DNA of 64,000 nucleotides from Bog-473 sp963779735 (GTDB taxonomy: Bacteria; Actinomycetota; Acidimicrobiia; Acidimicrobiales; RAAP-2), in contig CAVZZJ010000004.1 in assembly GCA_963779735.1 (NCBI GenBank), positions 434,001 through 498,000 on the forward strand, read 5' to 3'. The notes beneath the pieces are model-generated. The model worked only from the letters and a program-made list of their open reading frames with translations. It was not told the origin of the DNA and searched no databases. Every line of letters starts with the position of its first letter. Position 1 is the stretch's first letter. The translations under genes and the position numbers were made by a program. Positions 16,042-25,016 of this stretch are shown here, in pieces.

Positions 16042-18141
16042 TCAGGACCGCGCCGACGCGGAGGAAACGTAGTAGAGGATTCCGCTCGTGCTGCCTCCGT
16101 AGACGCTCGCCGGCACGGGGCTTCCGTGGGCTTGCACCCACTGGTCGATTGCGGTCGGGCCGGACCGGCCGTCACCAAGGTCGCTGCTACGCAGGAATTC
16201 CTGGAGGCCGCCCTCTCGCCGGATCAGTTCGATGAAGTAGCGAAGCATCTCGGGAGAGATCCGAACATGGCTGGTTCCGAATCCAAACGATGCGAACGCA
16301 CTGCCCACGAGGACGTAGTGGATCTTGCCCCGGGCGACCATCGCCTCGAAGGCCGAGAGGGTCGGGGATGGGTCCATGCCGGTGTAGCCGCCCATTGCCA
16401 TGACCGGCTGGCCGGTCGAGATGATGTACGGCGCCGCCGTGAGGGACCCCGATACGGCCAGCAGATACTGCGCACGATCACGATGGCCCACGAGGTATCG
16501 GAGCAGTCTGCTCGGGGGCTGTGACCTGGCGCTGCCCTCTCGCTGGAGGGACGCGACGGAGATGGAGAACCCGGGTAGACCAAGGCCCACGCCGGCGCCG
16601 GTGGCCGGCGGTCCGGCCAGCGCAAGGGGCCCCGACGTGCCCCGCTGAATGCTGGTCACCGAGTAGGCGAACGGTCCGGCGAGAAGGGCCAGGCAGGCGA
16701 GGGCCGCAGTGCCTGCCCCGAGCCATCTGCCGACGGTCGAATCCGGACGGAGGAGAAGGGCGACCAGAATCCCCAGGGCGGCGACGCTACCGCTCACGAC
16801 GATCGCCCCGGCGAGGCCGGGGGCGTAGCCGGGCGTGCGCCCGAGCAGCGCCGATGCCCAGACCGCGCTGCCGACGACGGCGACCGGGAGAGCGAAGGCG
16901 AGCCAACGCCGCTCCCGGCCGAGACGCCAGAGGACAACTGCTCCCACTCCGGCCAAGGAGGCGACCGCCGGAGCCAGGGCGACGGTGTAGTAGGCGTTGA
17001 AGATGCCCTTGGTCTCGCTGAAGACCGCAGCGGTGCAGAGCAGCCAGCCACCCCACAGGAGAAGACCGGCCCGCCCCAGGTCGCGGCGCGGGCCGCGGCG
17101 GGTGAGCCACAGCCCGCACACCAGACCGGCGAGGGCGAGCGGGAGGAGCCAGGCGATCTGTCCACCCACGAGGTCGTTGAACATGCGAAGCCAGCCCGAT
17201 TGGCCCCCGGTACCCAGGGAACCGCCACCGAGCGAACCGATACCACCCAGGGGCCCGCCTCCCGAACCCAGCAAACGCCCGAAGCCGTTGTAGCCGAAGA
17301 TGAGATTGAGCTCGGAGTTGTTGGTGCTACTCCCGATGTAGGGCCGCGAGGAAGCAGGCCAGAGCTCGACGATCGCTACCCACCAGCTGCTCGAGACGAC
17401 CAGGGCGAGGCCGCCCCAGAGCAGTTGGAGAATTCTTCGGCGTAGTCGGGGCTGGCCGGCCCACAGGTAGGCGAGAGCGAAGGCCGGTACGACGATGAAG
17501 GCCTGCAGCATCTTCGTGGTGAAGGCGAAGCCCAGCAGAGCACCACAGATCACCAACGGCAAGGTGCGCCCCGACTCGAGGGCCGACCAGAGCGCCCATG
17601 CGGCGAGCACGAGGAGCAGGGTCAACAACGCGTCGGGATTGTTGTCGCGGAACATCACGACGGCGATCGGTGTGAGGGCCATGGCCAACCCCGCGAGCAA
17701 TGCCGCAACCTCGCCGAACCAACGACGCACGAGGTGGTAGAGCACGGCGACCGTGGCCGCCCCGGCCACGGCCTCTGGGAGGAGCATGCTCCAGCTGGAG
17801 AAGCCGAAGATCCGTGCCGAGAGCTCCATCAACCACAGCGAGGCCGGTGGCTTGTCGACGGTGATGAAGTTGCCCGGGTCGAGGGAGCCGAACAGAAATG
17901 CCTTCCAGCTTTCCGTTCCCGATTTGACCGCGGCTGCATAGAACGTGTTGCCCATGCCGACGGAAGACGACAGACCCCAGGTATAGAGCACGGCCGCCAG
18001 GATCGTGACCCCGGCGTGGGCCGGAAGCGCCCAGGCCGGGCGGCCCACGCTGACCCACCAGTGGTTGCGGTGGGGGCGGCCGGTGGCCTCGGGGAGCGGT
18101 GTAGCCCCGACCACCGCGCTGGGATGATCGACGATCGTCAT
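16042..18141 (-). CDS. GT39/ArnT-like membrane glycosyltransferase
   Basis: A 699-aa polytopic membrane protein. ATG 18141 (MTIVDHPSAVV) is preferred; the open frame upstream is low-complexity. After the first membrane segment (VTILAAVLYTWGL) comes the large external loop with SLDPGNFITVDKPPASLWL, the conserved acidic/aromatic motif of PMT/ArnT-type enzymes and of the actinobacterial YkcB-like group. FRDNNPDALLTLLLVLAAW follows in the central membrane region. About a dozen hydrophobic segments precede a soluble C-terminal domain (about residues 550-699). Such enzymes move sugars from polyprenyl phosphates to cell-envelope acceptors. No partner genes lie beside it. Confidence 0.8.
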   Translation of the reverse strand: MTIVDHPSAVVGATPLPEATGRPHRNHWWVSVGRPAWALPAHAGVTILAAVLYTWGLSSSVGMGNTFYAAAVKSGTESWKAFLFGSLDPGNFITVDKPPASLWLMELSARIFGFSSWSMLLPEAVAGAATVAVLYHLVRRWFGEVAALLAGLAMALTPIAVVMFRDNNPDALLTLLLVLAAWALWSALESGRTLPLVICGALLGFAFTTKMLQAFIVVPAFALAYLWAGQPRLRRRILQLLWGGLALVVSSSWWVAIVELWPASSRPYIGSSTNNSELNLIFGYNGFGRLLGSGGGPLGGIGSLGGGSLGTGGQSGWLRMFNDLVGGQIAWLLPLALAGLVCGLWLTRRGPRRDLGRAGLLLWGGWLLCTAAVFSETKGIFNAYYTVALAPAVASLAGVGAVVLWRLGRERRWLAFALPVAVVGSAVWASALLGRTPGYAPGLAGAIVVSGSVAALGILVALLLRPDSTVGRWLGAGTAALACLALLAGPFAYSVTSIQRGTSGPLALAGPPATGAGVGLGLPGFSISVASLQREGSARSQPPSRLLRYLVGHRDRAQYLLAVSGSLTAAPYIISTGQPVMAMGGYTGMDPSPTLSAFEAMVARGKIHYVLVGSAFASFGFGTSHVRISPEMLRYFIELIRREGGLQEFLRSSDLGDGRSGPTAIDQWVQAHGSPVPASVYGGSTSGILYYVSSASARS

Positions 18142-18607
18142 GTGACCGCTTCGCGTGTCTGGGTCTCGTCCTCCATCGGTCGGACGAAGCCGATGTTTGA
18201 CTGAGCAGCCATTGGTCCCCCCACCTCCCCTTCTTGCCATGCGACCGGCGAGGAGGGACAACGCCCCAACTCGACGACATCTGCCGGAAGGAGGTAGCCG
18301 GCCCTTTCCTGCCTCGTTCTTGTCGTCCGATCCCATGGGACGACATCCATGAGTCTCGAGTGGTTCCCCCAACCACGGCGACCGTGACCCTCAGGACGAA
18401 GCTGCGCCACATTCTGCTAAGAAAGGGACGTTGGGTCCAGTCACGTGGAGCGGGCTGGCCACGTGAGCGAGTTGGTCGCGGCGCACCGCCCCAGCTGCCC
18501 GGCTCGCGCCGCACGGCCGAGCGGCACCCTCGACGAGGTTTTCAACCCCGTTCGGGTTGCCTGATCGGGTCGCCGATGAGCGTCCTCGCCCACCCGGTGG
18601 AGTCCGC
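18142..18607. other. Non-coding gap upstream of divergent GT39 and F420-oxidoreductase genes
   Basis: I see no convincing gene in this GC-rich stretch; open frames here are opposite-strand shadows. A short hairpin (CAACCC at 18543-18548 with GGGTTG at 18554-18559) is present but lacks a T tract. Confidence 0.4.
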
Positions 18608-18645
18608 TTGACGAGACGGCAGCTATGGTGACAGTATACTGCCGT
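18608..18645 (+). promoter_or_regulatory. Promoter-like region with 7-bp inverted repeat around the -10
   Basis: TTGACG (18608-18613) and TATACT (18635-18640) resemble -35 and -10 elements with a long 21-base spacer. ACGGCAG (18616-18622) and CTGCCGT (18639-18645) form a perfect 7-bp inverted repeat that overlaps the -10, as expected for a repressor site. The downstream gene is the F420-type oxidoreductase at 18754. No regulator gene is adjacent. Confidence 0.35.
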
Positions 18646-18753
18646 GAATAGGGGGAGGGGGAGCGTTCGAACCGTGGCGGTGTGCGACGACGGGGCTCCG
18701 ATGGCCGTGGACCTGCCCGGTGGTATGGGGCCGCCCAGAAAGGGGAGCGCAAC

Positions 18754-19674
18754 GTGAGATTCGCCATGACCCACCCGATGATCCTCCATCCCTACGACCC
18801 GGGGCTCGTGTCTGGACCGGGGATCATCGCCGTGGCGACGGCTGCCGAGTCCGCGGGTTTTGACGGGTTCGGCTTCACCGACCATCCCGCACCCTCCCAG
18901 CGTTGGCTGGACTCGGGCGGTCACGACGCCCTCGACCCGTTCGTGGCGATGGGTTTTGCGGCAGCCAGTACCACGACCCTGCGTCTGATCCCCAATATTG
19001 TGGTTCTCCCGTACCGCAACCCGTTCATCGTGGCCAAGGCCGGCGCGACCCTCGACCTGCTCTCGGGCGGGCGCTTCACCCTGGCGGTCGGGGCGGGGTA
19101 CCTCAAGGGAGAGTACGCGGCGCTGGGGGTGGACCACGCCGAGCGCAACGACCTCTTCGACGAGGCAATCGATGTGATAAAGGCGATATGGACCACCGAC
19201 GACGTCTCCTTCGCCGGCCGTCACTTCAACGCCCGCGGCATCACGGCGCATCCGCGCCCGCTGACCGACCCCCACCCACCCATATGGATCGGCGGCAACA
19301 GCAGCCAGGCCCGCCAACGGGCCGTCGACCGCGGTCAGGGCTGGTGCCCCTTCTTGGCTCCACCCGGCGTGGCGCAGACGTCCCGTACCGTCGCCCTCGA
19401 CACCTTCGAGCGCCTGGCCTCGGCCATTGACGACCTGCGCCGGCGACTCGAGGCCACCGGTCGCGATCCGGCGTCGCTCGACATCGCCTTCTCCAATCCG
19501 GCCGGGGGCCACCCGGGCACCGACTCCTTCGATCCCGACGCCCACCTGGCCGGCCTCGAGCGTCTCGCCGCCCTCGGCGTCACGTGGGCCCAGGTCTCGG
19601 TCCCCGGCGACAGCGTCGGGCACGCCGTAGAGGCCCTGCAACGCTACGGTGAGCAAGTCATCGCGCATGCCTGA
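18754..19674 (+). CDS. LLM-class F420-dependent oxidoreductase
   Basis: A 306-aa luciferase-like monooxygenase-fold protein. GTG 18754 follows AGGGGAG and gives the usual N-terminus (MRFAMTHPM); the in-frame ATG at 18682 would add 24 unlikely residues. GFDGFGFTDHP near residue 40, LRLIPNIVVLPYRNPF, GRFTLAVGAGYLKGEY and HPPIWIGGNS are the barrel strands that bind the deazaflavin phosphate in the TIGR03619-like branch. It probably transfers hydride with F420 to or from a ketone, alcohol or enone. It is separated from cysD by 78 bases and need not be co-transcribed with it. Confidence 0.8.
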   Translation: MRFAMTHPMILHPYDPGLVSGPGIIAVATAAESAGFDGFGFTDHPAPSQRWLDSGGHDALDPFVAMGFAAASTTTLRLIPNIVVLPYRNPFIVAKAGATLDLLSGGRFTLAVGAGYLKGEYAALGVDHAERNDLFDEAIDVIKAIWTTDDVSFAGRHFNARGITAHPRPLTDPHPPIWIGGNSSQARQRAVDRGQGWCPFLAPPGVAQTSRTVALDTFERLASAIDDLRRRLEATGRDPASLDIAFSNPAGGHPGTDSFDPDAHLAGLERLAALGVTWAQVSVPGDSVGHAVEALQRYGEQVIAHA

Positions 19675-19752
19675 ACGTCGCGGTCGCGTCGACCCTCGTG
19701 GTCCGTTGGCGAGATGGCGCGGGGCGCCGGTTGGCGGTAGGTCACCACGGAT

Positions 19753-20655
19753 ATGACGAGGCTCACGCATCTGCAGCGCCTTGAGGCCGAGAGCATCCAG
19801 ATCTTCCGCGAGGCGGTCGCCGAGAGCGAGCGGCCGGTGATGCTGTACTCGGTGGGCAAGGACAGCTCGGTGATGCTCCACGTGGCCATGAAGGCCTTCT
19901 ATCCGTCCAAGCCGCCGTTCCCCCTGCTCCACGTCGACACCACGTGGAAGTTCCGGGCCATGTACGAGTTCCGCGACAGGCTGGTCGACGAGCTGGGCGT
20001 CGACCTGCTCGTGTACCAGAATCCCGACTGTGTCGAACGGGGCATCAACCCGTTCGACCACGGTTCGGCCACGCACACCGATCTGTGGAAGACAGAGGGG
20101 CTCAAGCAGGCACTGGACCTCCACGCGTTCGACCTGGCGTTCGGCGGCGCCCGCCGTGACGAGGAGAAATCACGGGCCAAGGAGCGGGTGTTCTCCATCC
20201 GCACGGCCCAGCATCGATGGGACCCCAAGCAACAGCGGCCCGAGCTGTGGCGCCTCTACAACGCCCGTAAGCACCCCGGAGAGAGCGTGCGGGTCTTCCC
20301 GCTGTCGAACTGGACCGAGCTCGACGTCTGGCAGTACATCCACCTCGAGGACATCCCCATCGTGCCCTTGTACCTCGCCGCGCCCCGTCCGGTGGTCGAG
20401 CGCGACGGGACCCTCATCATGGTCGACGACGACCGGATGCGCCTCGCCCCGGGCGAGGAACCCCAGATCCGCTGTGTTCGGTTCCGAACACTCGGGTGCT
20501 ACCCGCTCACCGGTGCCGTCGAGAGCACCGCCACCACTCTCACCGCGATCATCCAAGAGATGCTCCTCACGACGACGTCCGAACGCCAAGGGCGGGTGAT
20601 CGACCACGACTCGAGCGGATCGATGGAGAAGAAGAAGCAGGAGGGCTACTTCTGA
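19753..20655 (+). CDS. cysD: Sulfate adenylyltransferase subunit 2
   Basis: CysD, 300 aa, makes adenosine 5'-phosphosulfate from ATP and sulfate with CysN. The PP-loop YSVGKDSSVMLH (residues about 32-43) binds pyrophosphate. LHVDTTWKF, the FDLAFGGARRDEEKSRAKERVFS block and PLSNWTELDVWQYI are all standard, and the length is the family norm. ATG 19753 is the start. The stop TGA overlaps the ATG of cysNC (ATGA), so the two subunits are translationally coupled. It acts in the cytoplasm in assimilatory sulfate reduction or in supplying PAPS for sulfation. Confidence 0.95.
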   Translation: MTRLTHLQRLEAESIQIFREAVAESERPVMLYSVGKDSSVMLHVAMKAFYPSKPPFPLLHVDTTWKFRAMYEFRDRLVDELGVDLLVYQNPDCVERGINPFDHGSATHTDLWKTEGLKQALDLHAFDLAFGGARRDEEKSRAKERVFSIRTAQHRWDPKQQRPELWRLYNARKHPGESVRVFPLSNWTELDVWQYIHLEDIPIVPLYLAAPRPVVERDGTLIMVDDDRMRLAPGEEPQIRCVRFRTLGCYPLTGAVESTATTLTAIIQEMLLTTTSERQGRVIDHDSSGSMEKKKQEGYF

Positions 20656-22598
20656 TGTCCCATGTGTCCAACGACCTCCTCGCCGCCGACATAGAGGCCT
20701 ACCTCCAACTTCACGAGCACAAGTCGATGCTGCGCTTCATCACCTGCGGCAGCGTCGACGACGGCAAGAGCACGTTGATCGGCCGGCTGCTCTACGACTC
20801 CAAGCTGGTCTTCGAGGACCATCTGGCGGCGCTCGAGTCCGATTCGAAGCGGTTCGGGACCCAAGCCGGCGACCTCGACTTCGCCCTCTTGGTCGACGGC
20901 CTCGCCGCGGAGCGTGAGCAGGGCATCACCATCGACGTGGCCTACCGGTTCTTCTCGACCGAGCACCGCAAGTTCATCGTCGCAGACACCCCGGGCCACG
21001 AGCAGTACACCCGGAACATGGTCACCGGAGCGTCCACCGCGGACCTCGCGGTGATCCTGATCGACGCCCGCAAGGGTGTGCTCACCCAGACCAAGCGACA
21101 CAGCTACATCGTGTCGTTGCTCGGGATCCGCCATGTGATCCTGGCGGTCAACAAGCTCGATCTCGTCGACTACTCCGAGCAGGTGTTCGACACCATTGAG
21201 GCCGACTACCGGAGCTTTGCCACCGAAATCGGGCTCGACGACATCGTCTGCCTCCCCATCTCGGCTCTGCGGGGTGACAACATCACCGAGGCCAGCCCGC
21301 ACACGCCCTGGTACGACGGGCCCACGCTGATAGGGCACCTCGAATCGATTGAGATCGCCGACGACCTGCACATAGGTCCGTTGCGCATGCCCGTGCAGTG
21401 GGTGAACCGACCGAACCCCGACTTCCGCGGATTCTCCGGCCAGATCGTCGGCGGCAGCGTCCGTCCGGGCGACCGGGTGCGCATCGTGCCGTCGGGCAGA
21501 GAGTCCACCGTGGCCCGGATCGTCACCGCCGACGGCGACCTCGACGAGGCGATCGCCGGTCAGTCGATCACGCTCACCTTGGACGACGAGGTCGACGTGA
21601 GCCGGGGCGACGTGATCGCCGCGGCCGGCGACCCGCCCCACGTGGCCGACCAGTTCGAGTGCCATCTGGTCTGGACGAGCGAGGCACCGATGCTACCGGG
21701 GCGCCCCTACCTCTTGAAGCTCGGCGCCGCCACCGTCGGCGCCACCGTCGGCCATCCCAAGTACAAGGTGAACGTCAACACGCTCGAGCATTTGGCCTCT
21801 AGAACCCTCGAGCTCAACGAGATCGGCGTGTGCAACCTCACCCTCGATCGCCAGATCCCCTTCGACCCCTACGTCGACAACCGGGACATGGGCGGCTTCA
21901 TCCTGATCGACCGGTTCACCAACAACACCGTGGGTGCGGGCCTCTTGCACTTCGCACTCCGCCGCGCCGACAACGTGCACTGGCAGGCGGTCGAGGTCGA
22001 CAAGGAGGCCCGAGCCCGACTGAACGGTCAGCGACCAGCCGTCGTCTGGTTCACCGGCCTCTCTGGTGCCGGGAAGTCGACCATCGCCAACCTCGTCGAA
22101 CGCAGCCTCCACCAACAGGGCTTTCACACCTACCTGCTCGACGGGGACAACGTCCGTCACGGGTTGAACAAGGACCTCGGCTTCACCGACGTCGACCGTG
22201 TCGAGAACATCCGACGAGTGGCCGAGGTGGCCCGCATCCTGGTCGACGCCGGCGTCATCGTGCTGGCCTCCTTCATATCGCCGTTCCGCGCCGAACGTGA
22301 GCTGGCCCGTCGCCTGATCGGCGACGGCCAGTTCTTCGAGGTCCATGTCGACGTCCCGCTCGAGGTGGCCGAAGCCCGCGACCGCAAGGGTCTCTACGCC
22401 AAGGCCCGCCGGGGGGAGCTCGTGCACTTCACGGGGATCGACTCGCCCTACGAGCCACCCGAGAGCCCCGAGCTCCGGCTCGATGCGAGCGGCGCCGTCG
22501 CGGCCGAGGAGTCGGCCGGGCTCGTCATCGACCAACTGCGCCAATGCGGCGTCCTCGCCCCGCCACAGGAGCTAGAGCCGAGGGGCAACCCGGCCTGA
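20655..22598 (+). CDS. cysNC: Bifunctional sulfate adenylyltransferase subunit 1/adenylylsulfate kinase
   Basis: A 647-aa CysN-CysC fusion. The CysN GTPase half (residues about 20-435) has P-loop GSVDDGKST, DTPGHEQYTRNM and NKLDLVD, followed by EF-Tu-like barrels. The CysC half (about 455-640) has P-loop GLSGAGKST, DGDNVRHGLNKDLGF and FISPFRAERELARR. GTP hydrolysis drives APS formation with CysD, and the kinase half then makes PAPS. The start ATG 20655 overlaps the cysD stop; a longer frame upstream overlaps cysD and is not used. No reductase genes (cysH, cysI) are nearby. Confidence 0.95.
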   Translation: MSHVSNDLLAADIEAYLQLHEHKSMLRFITCGSVDDGKSTLIGRLLYDSKLVFEDHLAALESDSKRFGTQAGDLDFALLVDGLAAEREQGITIDVAYRFFSTEHRKFIVADTPGHEQYTRNMVTGASTADLAVILIDARKGVLTQTKRHSYIVSLLGIRHVILAVNKLDLVDYSEQVFDTIEADYRSFATEIGLDDIVCLPISALRGDNITEASPHTPWYDGPTLIGHLESIEIADDLHIGPLRMPVQWVNRPNPDFRGFSGQIVGGSVRPGDRVRIVPSGRESTVARIVTADGDLDEAIAGQSITLTLDDEVDVSRGDVIAAAGDPPHVADQFECHLVWTSEAPMLPGRPYLLKLGAATVGATVGHPKYKVNVNTLEHLASRTLELNEIGVCNLTLDRQIPFDPYVDNRDMGGFILIDRFTNNTVGAGLLHFALRRADNVHWQAVEVDKEARARLNGQRPAVVWFTGLSGAGKSTIANLVERSLHQQGFHTYLLDGDNVRHGLNKDLGFTDVDRVENIRRVAEVARILVDAGVIVLASFISPFRAERELARRLIGDGQFFEVHVDVPLEVAEARDRKGLYAKARRGELVHFTGIDSPYEPPESPELRLDASGAVAAEESAGLVIDQLRQCGVLAPPQELEPRGNPA

Positions 22599-22672
22599 CC
22601 TTCAGCGCGGTCGCCGGACGCTGAGCCAGCACTCCCTTCCGGCAGCCGGCCGGCGATCGTCAGAGTGGTGCG

Positions 22673-23083
22673 TCAGCCACCCGGGCCGGCAACGGGGTTT
22701 ATGTCGTCGGCAAAGCGGTCTATGTCGACACCATCGCGCTTGGGCTTGTCGGTGTACACCCGCGCCCGGCGGATCTTGCCGTCCTCTACCTCGAGAATGT
22801 TCATGTGGGGCACCATCGTGCCGTCGGACATTTCGGTGAGAGCCTCGAGATAGACGCGATCGCCGACCACCGCTGAGGACACCACCTCGAAGCGGCTGTG
22901 CGGCGAGCGTTCCCAGATCAGCGCCCATTGCCGTCGGTAGGTGTCGAGCCCTCGCCAATTCCGATCCGGTCGCATCGGATGCTCGACCTCGACGTCGGTG
23001 TGCCAGCACGACACCAGGGCGTCAAGGTCCTTGTCCTCCTGAGCCTTCAGGTAGCGCTCGAGAAGCGCTGAAGCGTCGTCCAC
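22673..23083 (-). CDS. NTF2/SnoaL-like protein
   Basis: The protein has 136 aa from GTG 23083 (MDDASALLERYLKAQED), preceded by GGGGAAGGGG. The helix-strand layout is that of SnoaL/NTF2-like folds: LVSCWHTDVEVEHPMRPDRNWRG, then FEVVSSAVVGDRVYLEALTE and VPHMNILEVEDGKIRRARVYTD. The conserved acidic and His positions sit as in polyketide cyclase or limonene-epoxide-hydrolase relatives. It lies downstream of the TetR gene on the same strand, 77 bases away, and may be co-transcribed. Confidence 0.7.
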   Translation of the reverse strand: MDDASALLERYLKAQEDKDLDALVSCWHTDVEVEHPMRPDRNWRGLDTYRRQWALIWERSPHSRFEVVSSAVVGDRVYLEALTEMSDGTMVPHMNILEVEDGKIRRARVYTDKPKRDGVDIDRFADDINPVAGPGG

Positions 23084-23160
23084 CCTTGCCCCCTTCCCCG
23101 GAATATCGGGATTGCCGACACCCAGCGTTACGCGTCGCCGCTCAGAGAGTGGCCCTTCGC

Positions 23161-23811
23161 CTAGCGAGTGTCGATTCCCAGTGCATTGGCCCACAGCAAG
23201 CTGAGCTGCTCAACGGCCTCGTCGAAGTCGTACTCACGATAACCCTGCGTGAGCCAAAGCTCGGCGAAGCGGCCCATCATGGAGCCGAGCGCGTCAGAGG
23301 CGATGGCCGGGTTCACCCGTTCGTCTGCCTCGCCTTGACTCTGCAGTCGCCGGATCATGCGCTCGGAGCGCGCCGCGAACTGCCTCATGCTCGCCATGCG
23401 AGCGGCGTTCACGTAGGCGTCGTAGCGCGATACCTGCTCGATCACGCCCATCAGCCGAGCCTCGCTGCGGTACCTCTCCAGGTACCGCTGATTTGCGCGA
23501 CGGATCTGCTCGTAGGGCGTGATGCCGGGCGGCCTCGGCTGGCCGTCGGGATCTGGAGGTGCGCTCAGGCGGTCCTCCTGGGCTTCGGCCACCTCCCTGA
23601 AGATCTGCTCCTTCGAATCGAAGTAGTGGTAGAAGGCGCCGTAGGACACCTTCGCTCTTGCGGCGATGTCCACGATGCGTGCGTTCAGGAAGCCGTCTCG
23701 TTCGAACACCTCCTTGGCCGCCTTCACCAACTTGGCCCTCGTCTGTTCCCCTTTGCGAGAGCGCGGCGCGCTGGCGGCCACCGGTAGCTGGTCGGCACGA
23801 GCTCTCGGCAA
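23161..23811 (-). CDS. TetR family transcriptional regulator
   Basis: The protein has 216 aa. The N-terminal helix-turn-helix reads RIVDIAARAKVSYGAFYHYFDSKEQIF (about residues 43-70), diagnostic of TetR. The C-terminal ligand domain is helical and includes MGVIEQVSRYDAYVNAARM. It lies divergent from the catabolic run starting at 24108. A perfect 18-bp palindrome at 23976-23993 in the shared gap is its likely operator. Related GATATC doublets at 27177-27194 and 47495-47512 may be further targets. TetR regulators of lipid and xenobiotic catabolism are usually released by an acyl-CoA or free ligand. Confidence 0.9.
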   Translation of the reverse strand: MPRARADQLPVAASAPRSRKGEQTRAKLVKAAKEVFERDGFLNARIVDIAARAKVSYGAFYHYFDSKEQIFREVAEAQEDRLSAPPDPDGQPRPPGITPYEQIRRANQRYLERYRSEARLMGVIEQVSRYDAYVNAARMASMRQFAARSERMIRRLQSQGEADERVNPAIASDALGSMMGRFAELWLTQGYREYDFDEAVEQLSLLWANALGIDTR

Positions 23812-23975
23812 TTTGTCGGTCCTCTCCTCGGGCGGCTGGTCAGTGGCTCACTCCCGGCCACCAGGAACACCCCTGATTATGCCCCTCGGTGCACATTGGC
23901 TTCAGGGATCGTTGGTGCCGGCGGCCCGGGCACGCCGGTGGGCCTCCTGCTGTCGTCATCCGGCTCGTCCGGGCT

Positions 23976-23993
23976 GATATCGACGTCGATATC
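23976..23993. promoter_or_regulatory. Perfect 18-bp palindrome, candidate TetR operator
   Basis: GATATCGACGTCGATATC is perfectly self-complementary and lies between the TetR start (23811, minus) and the amidohydrolase-like gene (24108, plus). TAGTAT at 24004-24009 could be the -10 of the rightward promoter, which would place the palindrome in its spacer, a normal repressor position. Confidence 0.65.
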
Positions 23994-24107
23994 TGTGTCA
24001 GGATAGTATCCGGCCCGTGCCTCGGCAACAGGACTCGGTCGTAAGCTACCGACTGGAGGGGTACCTTCGTCCCGTCGTCCGAGAGTCGTTGGGGGTGGGC
24101 GAGCACG

Positions 24108-25016
24108 ATGTCCGTTGATGTGCAGTCGGCCGGGGCTCCGACACGACCGTGGTCGACGGATCAACCTGTCATCGACACGTTGATCGGCTTTAGCGCCGAC
24201 CCTGATCGCCTCTATGCCGGCATCCGGCGATCCCTGAGAGACAGGGAATCGCTCGAGGAGTTCGAGATGCCGGCCGGCTACATGTTTCACGACCTTCCAC
24301 CCCGCGCCGTCGCAGACGAGCAGGATCCCGTCGCCGTGACGCTGGGCGAAATGGATCGATTCGGCATACGCACGGGGCTGGTGAGTCTGAGCAGCAACAC
24401 CGAGGTCACCGAGTCGGCGCTCACCAGGTACCCGGGTCGGTTCGTTCCCTCGTGGACCTTCGACCCCAATGACGGCATGGAGGGACTGGCTGCCCTGGTC
24501 CGGGCGCACAAGCGGTGGGGAGTGCGAGCCGCGTCCTTCTTTCCTCACGGAACCTCGCCCCAAATTGCGATCGACGCGCCGCTCGCCTACATCTACTACG
24601 CGAAATGCGTCGAGCTGGGCATACCGGTGTTCGTCACGGTCGGGATAGCCGGGCCCAGGGTGCCTTCCATGGTGCAGAGCGTCGAGCGGCTCGACCAGGT
24701 GCTCTACGACTTTCCCGACCTGGTGTTGGTCATGCGCCACGGAGCCGAGCCCTGGACCGAGCTCGCCGTCAAGCTCATGCTGAAGTGGCCGAACCTCTAC
24801 TACTCCACGAGCGCGTTCGCCCCGAAGTACTACCCGAAGCCCATCGTGGACTATGCGAACACGCGGGGAGCGGACAAGGTCATGTACGCCGGCTACTTCC
24901 CCATGGGGCTCTCACTGGAGAAGATCTTCGCGGAGTTGCCGTACGTGCCGTTCAGGGACAAGGTGTGGCCAAAATTCCTGTACGACAACGCGGCTCGAGT
25001 GCTGGCGCTGGGATGA
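24108..25016 (+). CDS. Amidohydrolase-2-like protein lacking the usual metal ligands
   Basis: A 302-aa TIM-barrel protein related to COG2159. The N-terminal strand reads PVIDTLIGFSADPD where family members have a D-x-H or H-x-H metal site. The C-terminal strand reads KVMYAGYFPMG where the catalytic Asp (GSDFP or STDYP) is expected. Only the central MRHGAEPW His seems kept. It may be a degenerate paralogue with a structural, binding or metal-free role. It is the first gene after the TetR operator; its stop overlaps the next ATG (ATGA), so it is coupled to the SMP-30 frame. Confidence 0.7.
   Translation: MSVDVQSAGAPTRPWSTDQPVIDTLIGFSADPDRLYAGIRRSLRDRESLEEFEMPAGYMFHDLPPRAVADEQDPVAVTLGEMDRFGIRTGLVSLSSNTEVTESALTRYPGRFVPSWTFDPNDGMEGLAALVRAHKRWGVRAASFFPHGTSPQIAIDAPLAYIYYAKCVELGIPVFVTVGIAGPRVPSMVQSVERLDQVLYDFPDLVLVMRHGAEPWTELAVKLMLKWPNLYYSTSAFAPKYYPKPIVDYANTRGADKVMYAGYFPMGLSLEKIFAELPYVPFRDKVWPKFLYDNAARVLALG

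Noticed and set aside
18391..20124. Long minus-strand open frame of 577 codons opposite the F420 oxidoreductase and cysD
   Set aside because: Its composition (Gly/Arg/Val/Gln/His-rich, no domain) is that of a high-GC antisense shadow; both sense genes are clearly real.
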